64,000 nt of DNA from Protaetiibacter sp. SSC-01 (GTDB lineage: Bacteria; Actinomycetota; Actinomycetes; Actinomycetales; Microbacteriaceae), in contig NZ_CP059987.1 in NCBI RefSeq assembly GCF_014483895.1, positions 496,001-560,000 of the forward strand, in the 5' to 3' direction. The stretch's first letter is position 1. Each line of letters starts with the position of its first letter. The position numbers were made by a program, and so were the translations under genes. The notes beneath the pieces were generated by a model, which was not told the DNA's origin, did not search any database, and was given only the letters and a program-made list of their open reading frames with translations. Positions 16,655 to 26,321 of the stretch are shown here, one piece after another.

Positions 16655-16748
16655 TAGTCTGGCACCTGTCGCGACTGGCGTTCGGATGGGTCACCATCGG
16701 GGAGCGACGAACACGTGAACGGCGGCCGTACGCCTGGGCCGCCCCCAG
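16655..16748 (+). promoter_or_regulatory. Promoter and ZTP riboswitch (pfl motif) upstream of glyA
   Basis: TAGTCT (16655-16660) is a -10 box that puts the transcript start near 16667. The RNA then shows the pfl/ZTP hallmarks in order: GCGACTGGCG (16671-16680), GGGTCACCATCGGGGAGCGA (16688-16707) and the 3' CGCCTGGGC (16731-16739). These are the conserved cores of the ZTP/ZMP-sensing riboswitch. ZTP signals shortage of 10-formyl-THF and switches on one-carbon genes such as glyA. The rest of the leader (16749-16777) would hold the expression platform. Confidence 0.92.
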
Positions 16749-16787
16749 CAATGACCGGGTAGTTTTCTCGTGACGTTAGGAGCGCCA

Positions 16788-18080
16788 GTGTCCGCCGAAT
16801 CCACCTTCCTCCAGCCCCTCGCCGAGGTCGACCCCGAGGTCGCCGCCGCACTCGAGGCCGAGCTCGGCCGCCAGCGGTCGACGCTCGAGATGATCGCCTC
16901 CGAGAACTTCGTGCCGCGCGCCGTGCTCGAGGCGCAGGGCTCGGTGCTCACCAACAAGTACGCCGAGGGCTACCCCGGCCGCCGCTACTACGGCGGCTGC
17001 GAGTTCGTCGACGTCGTCGAGACGCTCGCGATCGAGCGCGCCAAGGAGCTCTTCGGCGCGAAGTTCGCCAACGTGCAGCCCCACTCGGGCGCCTCCGCGA
17101 ACGCCGCCGTGCTCTCCGCGATCGCGCAGCCCGGCGACCGCATCCTGGGCCTCGAGCTCGCCCACGGCGGGCACCTCACGCACGGCATGAAGCTCAACTT
17201 CTCGGGCAAGCTCTACGAGGCCCACTCGTACAAGGTCGACCCCGAGACCTACCGCGTCGACATGGACGAGGTGCGCCGCGCCGCCCTCGAGGTGAAGCCG
17301 CAGGTCATCATCGCGGGCTGGTCGGCCTACCCCCGTCAGCTGGACTTCGCCGCCTTCCGTGCGATCGCCGACGAGGTCGGCGCGAAGCTGTGGGTCGACA
17401 TGGCGCACTTCGCGGGCCTCGTCGCCGCGGGACTCCACCCCTCGCCCGTGCCGCACGCGCACGTCGTGAGCTCGACCGTGCACAAGACGATCGGCGGCCC
17501 CCGCTCCGGCTTCATCCTCACGAACGACGAGGAGATCGCGAAGAAGATCAACTCGAACGTCTTCCCCGGCCAGCAGGGCGGCCCGCTCATGCACGTCATT
17601 GCCGCCAAGGCGACCGCGTTCAAGCTCGCCGGCACCCCCGAGTTCCGCGACCGCCAGGAGCGCACGCTGGGCGGCGCCGCCATCCTCGCCGAGCGCCTCA
17701 CGCAGCCCGACGCGACCGCCGCGGGCGTCGACGTGCTCACGGGCGGCACCGACGTGCACCTCGTGCTCGTCGACCTGCGCACCTCTGAGTTCAGCGGCAA
17801 GGAGGCGGAGGACCGCCTGCACGAGGTCGGCATCACCGTCAACAAGAACTCGGTGCCGAACGACCCGCGCCCCCCGATGGTGACCTCGGGTGTGCGCATC
17901 GGCACCCCGGCGCTCGCGACGCGCGGCTTCGGCGACGCCGAGTTCCGCGAGGTGGCCGACGTCATCGCGCTCGCCCTGCAGCCGGATGCCGACATCCCGG
18001 CCCTGCGCGCGCGCGTCGCGACGCTCGCCGACGCGTTCCCGCTCTACGAGGGCCTCACCTCGCCCGCCCGCTGGGCCTGA
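16788..18080 (+). CDS. glyA: Serine hydroxymethyltransferase
   Basis: This 430-residue PLP enzyme makes glycine and 5,10-methylene-THF from serine. Motifs include [10 protein letters not shown] near the start, [14 protein letters not shown], the PLP lysine Lys233 in [13 protein letters not shown], and [16 protein letters not shown]. The GTG at 16788 is preferred over an in-frame GTG at 16770 because AGGAG (16778-16782) is spaced 5 nt before it and SHMT N-termini align there. It is controlled by the upstream ZTP riboswitch and is probably co-transcribed with folD. Confidence 0.96.
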   Translation: MSAESTFLQPLAEVDPEVAAALEAELGRQRSTLEMIASENFVPRAVLEAQGSVLTNKYAEGYPGRRYYGGCEFVDVVETLAIERAKELFGAKFANVQPHSGASANAAVLSAIAQPGDRILGLELAHGGHLTHGMKLNFSGKLYEAHSYKVDPETYRVDMDEVRRAALEVKPQVIIAGWSAYPRQLDFAAFRAIADEVGAKLWVDMAHFAGLVAAGLHPSPVPHAHVVSSTVHKTIGGPRSGFILTNDEEIAKKINSNVFPGQQGGPLMHVIAAKATAFKLAGTPEFRDRQERTLGGAAILAERLTQPDATAAGVDVLTGGTDVHLVLVDLRTSEFSGKEAEDRLHEVGITVNKNSVPNDPRPPMVTSGVRIGTPALATRGFGDAEFREVADVIALALQPDADIPALRARVATLADAFPLYEGLTSPARWA

Positions 18081-18091
18081 CCGCGCCTCGT

Positions 18092-18152
18092 CCCCGAAAG
18101 TACGTACTTTTCGGGGATCGGGGGGCTCCCAGCGCGAAAAGTACGTACTTTC
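18092..18152. repeat. Paired palindromes around AAAGTACGTACTTT between glyA and folD
   Basis: The 18-base core GAAAGTACGTACTTTTCG (18096-18113) recurs inverted at 18135-18152. The first copy is extended to a near-perfect 25-bp palindrome with flanking CCCC/GGGG (18092-18116). Each copy is itself a palindrome, and together they form a larger inverted pair. It could be an attenuator inside the operon, a REPIN, or a binding site. Confidence 0.8.
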
Positions 18153-18163
18153 ACGGAGATGAC

Positions 18164-19048
18164 ATGACCGCACAGGTTCTCGACGGGATCGCGACCGCGA
18201 GCGCGATCAAGAACGAGCTCAAGGAGCGGGTCGCGGCGCTCGCCGAGCGGGGGATCGTGCCGGGGCTCGGCACGCTCCTCGTGGGCGCCGACCCGGGCTC
18301 GGTGAGCTACGTCACGGGCAAGCACCGCGACTCGGCCGAGGTCGGCATCCGCTCCATCCGCGAGGAGCTGCCCGCCGACGCGACGGATGCCGACATCCGC
18401 GCCGCGATCGGCCGGCTCAACGCGAACCCCGAGGTCACGGGCTACATCGTGCAGCTGCCGCTGCCGAAGGGCATCGACGAGAACGCGATGCTCGAGCTCA
18501 TCAACCCCGACAAGGACGCCGACGGCCTGCACCCGACCAACCTCGGCCGCCTCGTGCTCGGCGTCGACGGCGAGTTGCACTCGCCGCTGCCGTGCACGCC
18601 CGCGGGCGTCGTCGAGCTGCTGCGCCGCCACGACGTGCCCATCGCGGGCAAGCACGTGACGATCATCGGCCGCGGCCTCACCGTCGGCCGCCCGCTCGGG
18701 CTCGTGTTCACGCGCAAGGGCGTCGACGCGACCGTCACCCTCACCCACTCACGCACCGCCGACATCGCCGCCGAGGTGGCGAAGGCGGACATCGTGGTCG
18801 CCGCCGTCGGCGTTCCCCACTTCGTGAAGCCCGAGTGGGTGAAGCCCGGCGCCGCGGTGCTCGACGTCGGCGTCACGCGCGTCGGAACGACCGAGTCGGG
18901 CCGTGCCAAGCTTTCCGGCGACGTCGACCCAGCGGTCGCCGAGGTCGCCGGCTGGCTCTCGCCCAACCCCGGCGGCGTGGGGCCGATGACGCGTGCGATG
19001 CTCATCGCGAACGTCGTCGACGCCGCGGAGCGCGCAGCGCGCTCGTAG
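18164..19048 (+). CDS. folD: Methylenetetrahydrofolate dehydrogenase/cyclohydrolase
   Basis: The 294-residue bifunctional enzyme converts 5,10-methylene-THF to 10-formyl-THF. It shows [20 protein letters not shown] with the catalytic Tyr-x3-Lys, [10 protein letters not shown], and the NADP-binding [19 protein letters not shown] precedes the ATG at 18164 by a few bases. It follows glyA by 83 bp, a gap filled with paired palindromes, so both are likely under the ZTP riboswitch. Confidence 0.95.
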   Translation: MTAQVLDGIATASAIKNELKERVAALAERGIVPGLGTLLVGADPGSVSYVTGKHRDSAEVGIRSIREELPADATDADIRAAIGRLNANPEVTGYIVQLPLPKGIDENAMLELINPDKDADGLHPTNLGRLVLGVDGELHSPLPCTPAGVVELLRRHDVPIAGKHVTIIGRGLTVGRPLGLVFTRKGVDATVTLTHSRTADIAAEVAKADIVVAAVGVPHFVKPEWVKPGAAVLDVGVTRVGTTESGRAKLSGDVDPAVAEVAGWLSPNPGGVGPMTRAMLIANVVDAAERAARS

Positions 19049-19097
19049 CCGCTTCGCACCCCCGCTTCGCTCGCGCGGGGTGCGACGCGTTAACGAC

Positions 19098-19126
19098 GAC
19101 GACGCCCGCTCGGGGCGGGCGTCGTC
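19098..19126. terminator. Bidirectional terminator hairpin, folD / HesB-like
   Basis: GACGACGCCCGC (19098-19109) and GCGGGCGTCGTC (19115-19126) form a perfect 12-bp stem with a TCGGG loop. It lies between two convergent genes. No T-tract is present, as is common in actinobacteria. Confidence 0.85.
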
Positions 19127-19135
19127 GGGGCGGCT

Positions 19136-19411
19136 CTACAGCTGCGGCGCGAGGGCGAAGCGGATGTCGCCCTCCGGGGTGATGACGGCGTCGAGCGTCA
19201 TCTCGTCGAGCACCTGCGCGACCGGCGCATCCATGAAGACACGGGCGCCCTCGCGCTCGACCACGACCTCGCTCGGCCCGGGGGCCTCCGCGATCGCGAT
19301 GTCGAAGCGGTTGTCGCCCTGCTGGATGCGCAGGCCCGCCGTGTCGGTCTCGCTCGCGCGCGACACCAGGTCGGAGACCACGGTTCCGGCGTTCTCGGTG
19401 AGGGTGAGCAT
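19136..19411 (-). CDS. HesB/IscA-like small protein lacking cysteines
   Basis: The 91-residue protein resembles the HesB/IscA fold family: MLTLTENAGTVVSDLVSR at the start, then a beta-rich core with GLRIQQGDNRFDIAIAE and VFMDAPVAQVLDEMTLDA. It has no cysteine at all, so the usual three iron-sulfur ligands are absent and it cannot work like IscA. Relatives of this kind are annotated as Fe-S assembly proteins in actinobacteria, but the role is unknown. GAAAGGGGAACCGCA upstream gives a ribosome-binding site. It has no functional neighbours. Confidence 0.65.
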   Translation of the reverse strand: MLTLTENAGTVVSDLVSRASETDTAGLRIQQGDNRFDIAIAEAPGPSEVVVEREGARVFMDAPVAQVLDEMTLDAVITPEGDIRFALAPQL

Positions 19412-19526
19412 TGCGGTTCCCCTTTCCTCGGTTTCGGAGTCGGCCACGATTCCGAGAATCCGCGGATGCCGCAACCCCGTCCCGCGGCGGGTCGCGGCAT
19501 GTGGAGGGGATTGCCAGGAACGCCCC

Positions 19527-19692
19527 CGCTGGTTGAGTAGCCCGCGCAGCGGGCGTGTCGAAACCAGCCCGAGGTCACGCGTCGGTCGGTTTCGATACGC
19601 GCCTTCGGCGCTACTCAACCAACGGGTGGGCGTGCCTTCGGCGCTACTCAACCAACGGGTGGGCGTGCCTGCGGCGCTACTCAACCAACGGG
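19527..19692. repeat. GGTTGAGTAG-family pair plus a tandem 33-bp repeat
   Basis: An inverted pair (GCTGGTTGAGTAG ... GTGTCGAAACC, then GGTTTCGATACG ... CTACTCAACC) is followed by tandem copies of a 33-bp unit containing GGCGCTACTCAACCAACGGG at 19602-19634, 19635-19667 and a partial 19668-19692. The tandem unit looks like one half of the repeat duplicated twice. The cluster sits after the galK stop codon. Confidence 0.85.
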
Positions 19693-19703
19693 GAGGTACC
19701 GCC

Positions 19704-20866
<1,163 letters not shown>

Positions 20867-20870
<4 letters not shown>

Positions 20871-21952
20871 ACCGAAGCCACCGCCTCCCGCAGCCGCTCG
20901 GCCGCATCCTCCGGAACGATATCCGCGATCCACGCGCCCATCGCCGACTCCGAGCCCGCGAGGAACTTGAGCCGCTCGGCGCCGCGTCGCGGCGAGGTGA
21001 TCTGCAGCATGAGCCGCACGTCGTCGCGGCCCTCCCGCACGGGCGCCTGGTGCCACGCCGCGATGTAGGGCGTCGGGGTGTCGTAGAGGGCGTCGAGGCC
21101 GAGCAGCAGGCGCTTGAAGAGCACGGCGAGCTCGGCGCGCTCGGCCTCGTCGAGCGCGTCGATGTCGGGCACGTGCCGGTGGGGCAGCATGTGCACCTCG
21201 ATGGGCCAGCGCGCCGCGAAGGGCACGAACGCCGTCCAGTGCTCGCCCGCGAGCACGACGCGCGGTCCCGCCTGCTCGCGCTCGAGGATCTGCTGGAAGA
21301 GGTCGGGCCCGAGCTCGGCGATCGCCTGCAGGGTCGAGCGCGTGCGCGGCGTCACGTAGGGGTACGCGTAGATCTGCCCGTGCGGGTGTCCGAGCGTGAC
21401 GCCGATGGCCTCGCCGCGGTTCTCGAACGGGAACACCTGCGCGACGCCCGGCAGCGCCGAGAGCTCGCGCGTGCGATCCGCCCACGCCTCGATGACGGTG
21501 CGGATGCGCGTGACGCTCTGGGTGCCGAGCGAGCCGGTCGACTCGGGGCTGAAGCACACGACCTCGCAGCGGCCCACCGACGGGGCACTGCGGTCGAAGC
21601 CGCGGCCGGCGGGCGGAAGCGGGCCGTCGGAGTCGGGGCCGAACGACGGCGACTTGTTCTCGAAGACGACGACGTCGTAGAGGTCGGGGATCTCGGAGGG
21701 GTTGTCGGGCGTCTGCGGCGCGAGCGGGTCGAGGTGCGCGGGCGGCAGGAAGACGCGGTTGTTGCGGTTCGACGCGACCGAGATCCAGTCGCCCGTGAGC
21801 ACGTCCTGACGCATGGTCGCGGTCGCGGGGCGCGGGTCGAGCTGCCGCTCGTCGAGGCGGCGCTCGGCGGGGAGCGTCGTGTCGGGGTCGTCGAAGTAGA
21901 TGAGCTCTCGGCCGTCGGCCATGCGGGCCGTGCGGCGGGTGACACCGGACAT
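20867..21952 (-). CDS. galT: Galactose-1-phosphate uridylyltransferase
   Basis: The 361-residue enzyme swaps UMP between UDP-glucose and galactose-1-phosphate. The active-site motif GHPHGQIYAYP is present, along with FENRGEAIGVTLG and WPIEVHMLPHRHVPD. The ATG at 21952 starts MSGVTRRTARMADGRELIYF. TATCGT lies 6 nt upstream and no ribosome-binding site is seen, so the mRNA is probably leaderless. The -10 box overlaps a perfect palindrome between galT and the divergent DeoR gene. Confidence 0.95.
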
Positions 21953-21955
21953 GCA

Positions 21956-22002
21956 CTTACGATAACGTAAGGCGATCTTGCCGAAACGAAAGGTTCCGTA
22001 AG
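21956..22002. promoter_or_regulatory. Operator region between galT and the DeoR-family regulator
   Basis: CTTACG-ATAA-CGTAAG (21956-21971) is a perfect palindrome with 6-bp arms and overlaps the galT -10 region. The half-site CGTAAG returns at 21997-22002, at the start codon of the divergent regulator. Two sites covering both promoters suit one repressor that controls galTK and itself. Binding by the DeoR protein is inferred from position. Confidence 0.7.
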
Positions 22003-22814
22003 TGACGGATGCCGCCCTCCCCGCCGAGGTCCGTCGCGCCCGCATCGCCGATCGCGTGCGCGAGGACGGCATCCTGCGCGTCGCCGACGCCGCCGCCGAG
22101 TTCCGGGTGAGTGAGGTCACCATCCGCTCCGACCTCGGCGTGCTCGAGGCCGCCGGGCTCGTGCGGCGCGTGCACGGCTCGGCGCTGCCCGCGGCGGGCG
22201 GGCCGCGCGAGGAGCCCGTCGAGCGCGTCTCGGCGCGCGACGCCGCGGCGAAGCGCGCCATCGGCCGCCGCGCGGCCGCGCTCGTCGACAATGGCACGAG
22301 CGTGCTGCTCGACGTCGGCTCGACGACCCTCGCGGTCGCCCACGCCCTCGTCGACCGCGTCGAGCGCGGCGACCTCGACGAGCTCGTCGTCGTCACGAAC
22401 GGGCTCTCGATCGCGCTCGCCCTCGAGCCCGCGGTTCCGCGCGTCACGGTCGTGCTCACGGGCGGCACCCTGCGGCCGCTCCAGCACTCGCTCGTCGACC
22501 CCGGCGCATCCGAGTCGCTCGCGGGCCTGCACGTCGACCTCGCGATCCTCGGCTGCAACGGCGTCGACGACGACGGTCGCGTGACGAACCTCAACCTCGC
22601 CGAGGCGGGGGTCAAGCGCGCGATGGTCGCCGCATCCGCCGCGCAGCTCGTCGTCGCCGAGGCCGCGAAGCTCGGGGTGCGCCACCTCGGCACGATCGGG
22701 GTCGCCGACGAGCGCACGACCCTCGTCACGGCGGGCGCGTGGACGGATGCCGCAGCATCCACCGCACGCGCCCTCACGGCTCGCGGCGCCCGCGTGCTGC
22801 GCGCCGACGCCTGA
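22002..22814 (+). CDS. DeoR-family transcriptional repressor (gal locus)
   Basis: The 270-residue protein has an N-terminal DeoR-type HTH (about 12-67: ARIADRVREDGILRV, then FRVSEVTIRSDLGVLEAAGL without break) and a C-terminal sugar-phosphate sensor domain with LDVGSTTLAVAHAL and TNGLSIALAL. DeoR regulators release DNA when a sugar phosphate binds, here plausibly galactose-1-phosphate (inference). The GTG start is placed by AAAGG eight bases upstream. It is divergent from galTK and followed by a sugar porter and two mutarotases. Confidence 0.9.
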   Translation: MTDAALPAEVRRARIADRVREDGILRVADAAAEFRVSEVTIRSDLGVLEAAGLVRRVHGSALPAAGGPREEPVERVSARDAAAKRAIGRRAAALVDNGTSVLLDVGSTTLAVAHALVDRVERGDLDELVVVTNGLSIALALEPAVPRVTVVLTGGTLRPLQHSLVDPGASESLAGLHVDLAILGCNGVDDDGRVTNLNLAEAGVKRAMVAASAAQLVVAEAAKLGVRHLGTIGVADERTTLVTAGAWTDAAASTARALTARGARVLRADA

Positions 22815-22896
22815 CGCTCCCGTCGGGCCGCTACATCCCCCCGGGGCAGATTTCAAGCTCCTACCGCGCCCCCGCGCGCCTCCCTAGCGTCGTACC

Positions 22897-24363
22897 GTGA
22901 CGCAGAACACGGCCTCCATCCCCGCCGACGCCTTCTCCCTCCGCAGCCCCTTCGGGCGACGCGCGATCGGCCTCTCGGTCGCCGCGGCGGTCGGCGGCTT
23001 CCTCTTCGGGTTCGACTCCTCCGTCATCAACGGCGCCGTCGACTCCATCCAGGGCGACTTCGAGCTCGGCGCGTTCGTCACGGGCTTCGTCGTCGCGATC
23101 GCCCTGCTCGGATGCGCGGTCGGCGCCGTGCTCGCGGGTCGCCTCTCCGATCGCTGGGGTCGCCTCCGCGTCATGTTCATCGGCGCCATCATGTTCTTCG
23201 CGAGCTCGGTCGGGACCGGGTTCGCGTTCTCCGTGTGGGACCTCGGCGTGTGGCGCGTCGTCGGCGGACTCGGCATCGGCATCGCCTCCGTCGTCGCGCC
23301 GGCGTACATCGCGGAGGTCGCGCCGCGCCAGATCCGCGGCAGCCTCGCATCCCTGCAGCAGCTCGCGATCACGATCGGCATCTTCGCCGCTCTGCTGAGC
23401 GACGCGCTCCTCGCGGGCGGCGCGGGCGGAGCCGGCGAGAGCTTCTGGTTCGGGCTCGAGGCGTGGCGCTGGATGTTCCTCGTCGGCATCATCCCCGCCG
23501 CCGTCTACGGCATCCTCTCGTTCACGCTGCCCGAGTCGCCGCGCTACCTCATCGCGAACGGACGCTCCGACGAGGCGCGCGAGATCTTCGCGCGGCTCGT
23601 GCCGAAGGCCGACCTCGACCACACCGTGCGCGACCTGCAGAAGGCCATCGAGGAGGACCGCAAGAACGCCGGCGTCTCGCTCCGCGGCCCCGTGCTCGGG
23701 CTTCAGCGCATCGTGTGGGTGGGCATCATCCTGTCGGTGTTCCAGCAGTTCGTCGGCATCAACGTGATCTTCTACTACTCGACGAGCCTGTGGGCCTCGG
23801 TCGGCTTCGAGGAGTCGGCGTCGTTCACGATCAGCGTCATCACGTCGATCGTCAACGTGCTCGTCACCCTCGTGGCGATCTTCCTCGTCGACCGCGTCGG
23901 CCGGAAGCCGATCCTGCTCACGGGCTCCGTGCTCATGACGCTCTCACTCGCGACCATGGCGATCGCGTTCCTCTTCGCCGAGGGCTCGGGCGACGACGTC
24001 TCGCTGCCGGCACCGTGGGGTCCCATCGCGCTCGTCGCGGCGAACGTCTTCGTGATCGGCTTCGGCGCATCCTGGGGTCCGCTCGTGTGGGTGCTGCTCG
24101 GCGAGATCTTCCCGAGCCGCATCCGCGGGAAGGCGCTCGGTGTCGCTGCGGGTGCGCAGTGGATCGCGAACTTCCTCATCACGGTCTCGTTCCCCGCGAT
24201 GAGCGGATGGTCGCTGCCGCTCACCTACGGCATGTACGCCCTGTTCGCGGCACTCTCGTTCGCGTACGTCGCGTGGCGCGTGCCCGAGACGAAGGGCATG
24301 GAGCTCGAGCAGACCGAGACGCTCTTCCACCGGAAGGAGTCCGAGAGGTCGCGCGCGTCCTAG
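22897..24363 (+). CDS. Sugar porter (MFS, galactose/glucose symporter type)
   Basis: This 488-residue protein has 12 membrane segments and the sugar-porter signatures GGFLFGFDSSVINGA, RLSDRWGRLRVM, PESPRYLI, QQFVGINVIFYY, DRVGRKPILL and PETKG. It is most likely a proton-coupled sugar importer; galactose is the likely substrate given galT, galK and galM. A TAGCGT box at 22885-22890 is 6 nt from the GTG start, so the transcript is probably leaderless. Two aldose 1-epimerase genes follow within 10 bp. Confidence 0.92.
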   Translation: MTQNTASIPADAFSLRSPFGRRAIGLSVAAAVGGFLFGFDSSVINGAVDSIQGDFELGAFVTGFVVAIALLGCAVGAVLAGRLSDRWGRLRVMFIGAIMFFASSVGTGFAFSVWDLGVWRVVGGLGIGIASVVAPAYIAEVAPRQIRGSLASLQQLAITIGIFAALLSDALLAGGAGGAGESFWFGLEAWRWMFLVGIIPAAVYGILSFTLPESPRYLIANGRSDEAREIFARLVPKADLDHTVRDLQKAIEEDRKNAGVSLRGPVLGLQRIVWVGIILSVFQQFVGINVIFYYSTSLWASVGFEESASFTISVITSIVNVLVTLVAIFLVDRVGRKPILLTGSVLMTLSLATMAIAFLFAEGSGDDVSLPAPWGPIALVAANVFVIGFGASWGPLVWVLLGEIFPSRIRGKALGVAAGAQWIANFLITVSFPAMSGWSLPLTYGMYALFAALSFAYVAWRVPETKGMELEQTETLFHRKESERSRAS

Positions 24364-24373
24364 GCTGGCGGTC

Positions 24374-25306
24374 GTGCTGACCCCCATCGGAGACGTCATC
24401 GAGCTGCGCACGGCGCGCTCCTCCGCGACCGTCGCGACGCTCGCCGCGGCCCTCACGAGCCTCGAGGTCGACGGGCGCGAACTCACCGAGCGCACCCCGT
24501 CGACGCGCCTGCCCGGCCACGGCAACGGAATCGTGCTCGCCCCGTGGCCCAACCGCGTGCGCGACGCCCGCTGGACCCACCGCGGCGAGGTGCAGCAGCT
24601 CGACATCACCGACCCGAGCCGCGGCAACGCCATCCACGGCCTGCTGCGCAACACCGCCTACCGCGTGCTCGAGCGAGCGGATGACGCGGTCGCCCTCGGC
24701 GCGCGCATCCACCCCCAGCACGGCTGGCCCTTCCTGCTCGAGACGTGGGTGCGTTACGCGCTCGCGGAGGACGGCCTCACGGTGACGCACGGGGTGCGGA
24801 ACCTGGGAGCCGAGCCCGCGCCGTGGGCCGTGGGGGCGCATCCGTACTTCCGCGTCGGCGAGGTGCCCGTCGAGCAGCTGACGCTCGAGGTGCGCGCCGA
24901 GGGCTACCTCGAGCTCGACGAGCGGCTCGTGCCCGTCGCCGTGCGCGAGGTCGAGCCGGGCGGCGAGTTCGACCTGTCGGCACCGCGCGAACTCGGCGGC
25001 CTCGACCTCAACGTCGGCTACCAGGACGTCGTGACGGGCCCCGAGGGAGCCGCCGTTCTCACCGCTCCCGACGGCGCGCGCGTCGTGGTGTGGCAGGACG
25101 AGCCGTTCCGCTGGCTGCAGGTCTTCACGCCGCGCGACTTCCCGCACGTCGACGCCGAGGGTGCCGAGGCGCCCGCGCTCGCCGTGGCGCTCGAGCCGAT
25201 GACGGCCGCGCCCGACGCGCTCAACTCCGGCGAGGGCCTCGTGTGGCTCGAGCCGGATCAGGACTGGGAGGCGTCGTGGGGCGTCCGCTACGAGGAGGGC
25301 GAATGA
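24374..25306 (+). CDS. Aldose 1-epimerase (mutarotase), copy 1
   Basis: The 310-residue protein has family motifs APWPNRVRDARW, GNAIHGLLRN with the active-site His, HPQHGWPFLLETWVRY, VGAHPYFRVG with the second His, and a late Glu in ALEPMTAAPDALNSGEGL. It interconverts alpha and beta anomers of a hexose so that GalK can use it. It starts with GTG 10 nt after the porter stop, 7 nt after a TAGGCT sequence that includes that stop codon. A near-identical layout gene follows, overlapping by 4 bp. Confidence 0.9.
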   Translation: MLTPIGDVIELRTARSSATVATLAAALTSLEVDGRELTERTPSTRLPGHGNGIVLAPWPNRVRDARWTHRGEVQQLDITDPSRGNAIHGLLRNTAYRVLERADDAVALGARIHPQHGWPFLLETWVRYALAEDGLTVTHGVRNLGAEPAPWAVGAHPYFRVGEVPVEQLTLEVRAEGYLELDERLVPVAVREVEPGGEFDLSAPRELGGLDLNVGYQDVVTGPEGAAVLTAPDGARVVVWQDEPFRWLQVFTPRDFPHVDAEGAEAPALAVALEPMTAAPDALNSGEGLVWLEPDQDWEASWGVRYEEGE

Positions 25307-26220
25307 GCACGCGAACCGGAGTCGGCGAGCGCTTCGAGCTGCGCAACGGCGACGCGTACGCCGAGATCGGCACGGTCGCCGCGGTGCTGTGCGCGCTGCG
25401 TGTGGGCGACGTCGACGTGACGGAACCGCTGCCCGTCGAGACCGCGCCGCCCCCGTTCTGCTCGGGCATCGCCCTCGCGCCGTGGCCCAACCGTGTGCGC
25501 GCGGGACGCTGGGAGCTCGACGGCGTGCCGCAGCAGCTCGACATCACCGAGCCGAAGCGCGGCGGCGCCCTGCACGGGCTGCTCGAGTTCGCCGAGTACG
25601 AGGTGCGCGAGCGCAGCGACGACGCGATCACGCTCGGCGCCGTCATCCACCCGCAGCACGGCTGGCCGTTCCTGCTCGACACCTGGGTGCGGTTCGAGCT
25701 GCAGCCCGACGGTCTCACCGTGACGCACGGTGCCCGCAATCTCTCGGGCGTGCGCGCCCCGTACGCGACGGGGACGCATCCGTACCCCCGCATCGGCGCG
25801 CACGACGTCGCCGACCTGCTGCTCACCGTGCCCGCCGACGAGTACCTCGAGGTCGACGAGCGGCTCGACCCCATCGCGTGGCACGAGGTGTCGGGCGGCA
25901 CCGACCTGCGCGACGGTGTGCGCGTGGGCGACCTCGAGCTCGACACGGCGTTCCGGGGGCTACGTCCCGTCGGCGGGGTGACCGCCGTGCTGAGCGCGCC
26001 CGACGGCTCGCGCCTCGAGATGTGGCAGGACGATGACTGGCGCTACCTGCAGGTCTTCACGACCCCGATCTTCCCGAGGGCCGACGGCCTCGGCACCGCG
26101 GTCGCCATCGAGCCCATGACGGCGCCGCCCGACGCCCTCAACTCGGGCGAGGGTCTCATCTGGCTCGACCCCGAGGAGTCGTACGAGGGCCGCTGGGGGC
26201 TGCGCCACATCGCGGCGTAG
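25303..26220 (+). CDS. Aldose 1-epimerase (mutarotase), copy 2
   Basis: This 305-residue protein is a paralogue of the gene before it. Shared motifs are ALAPWPNRVR, QQLDIT, HPQHGWPFLLDTWVRF, LTVTHGARNL and IEPMTAPPDALNSGEGL. The equivalent of the second His motif reads TGTHPYPRIG, where copy 1 has GAHPYFRVG. The ATG overlaps the previous stop (ATGA). Two divergent copies in tandem suggest different sugar preferences, but this is not shown by the sequence. Confidence 0.88.
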   Translation: MSTRTGVGERFELRNGDAYAEIGTVAAVLCALRVGDVDVTEPLPVETAPPPFCSGIALAPWPNRVRAGRWELDGVPQQLDITEPKRGGALHGLLEFAEYEVRERSDDAITLGAVIHPQHGWPFLLDTWVRFELQPDGLTVTHGARNLSGVRAPYATGTHPYPRIGAHDVADLLLTVPADEYLEVDERLDPIAWHEVSGGTDLRDGVRVGDLELDTAFRGLRPVGGVTAVLSAPDGSRLEMWQDDDWRYLQVFTTPIFPRADGLGTAVAIEPMTAPPDALNSGEGLIWLDPEESYEGRWGLRHIAA

Positions 26221-26222
26221 GC

Positions 26223-26261
26223 GGTCGAGGAGCGCCCGTGCAGCGGACGCGTCTCGAGACC
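26223..26261. repeat. GGTCGAGGAG-family repeat, copy 2
   Basis: This 39-bp element starts GGTCGAGGAGCGCCC and ends CGTCTCGAGACC. Its reverse complement nearly equals the element at 12921-12960. It lies directly after the second mutarotase stop codon. Confidence 0.75.
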
Positions 26262-26321
26262 CTCACCCGGGACCCGGGATTCGGCCGCCCGCAACTCGTA
26301 TGCGCTCGGCAGAATGAATCG

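Noticed and set aside
16770-16787. Upstream GTG start of glyA
   Set aside because: The AGGAG sequence lies after it and correctly before the GTG at 16788.
19602-19692. Possible CRISPR array
   Set aside because: The units are directly adjacent with no variable spacers and derive from a dispersed palindromic repeat; no cas genes are near.
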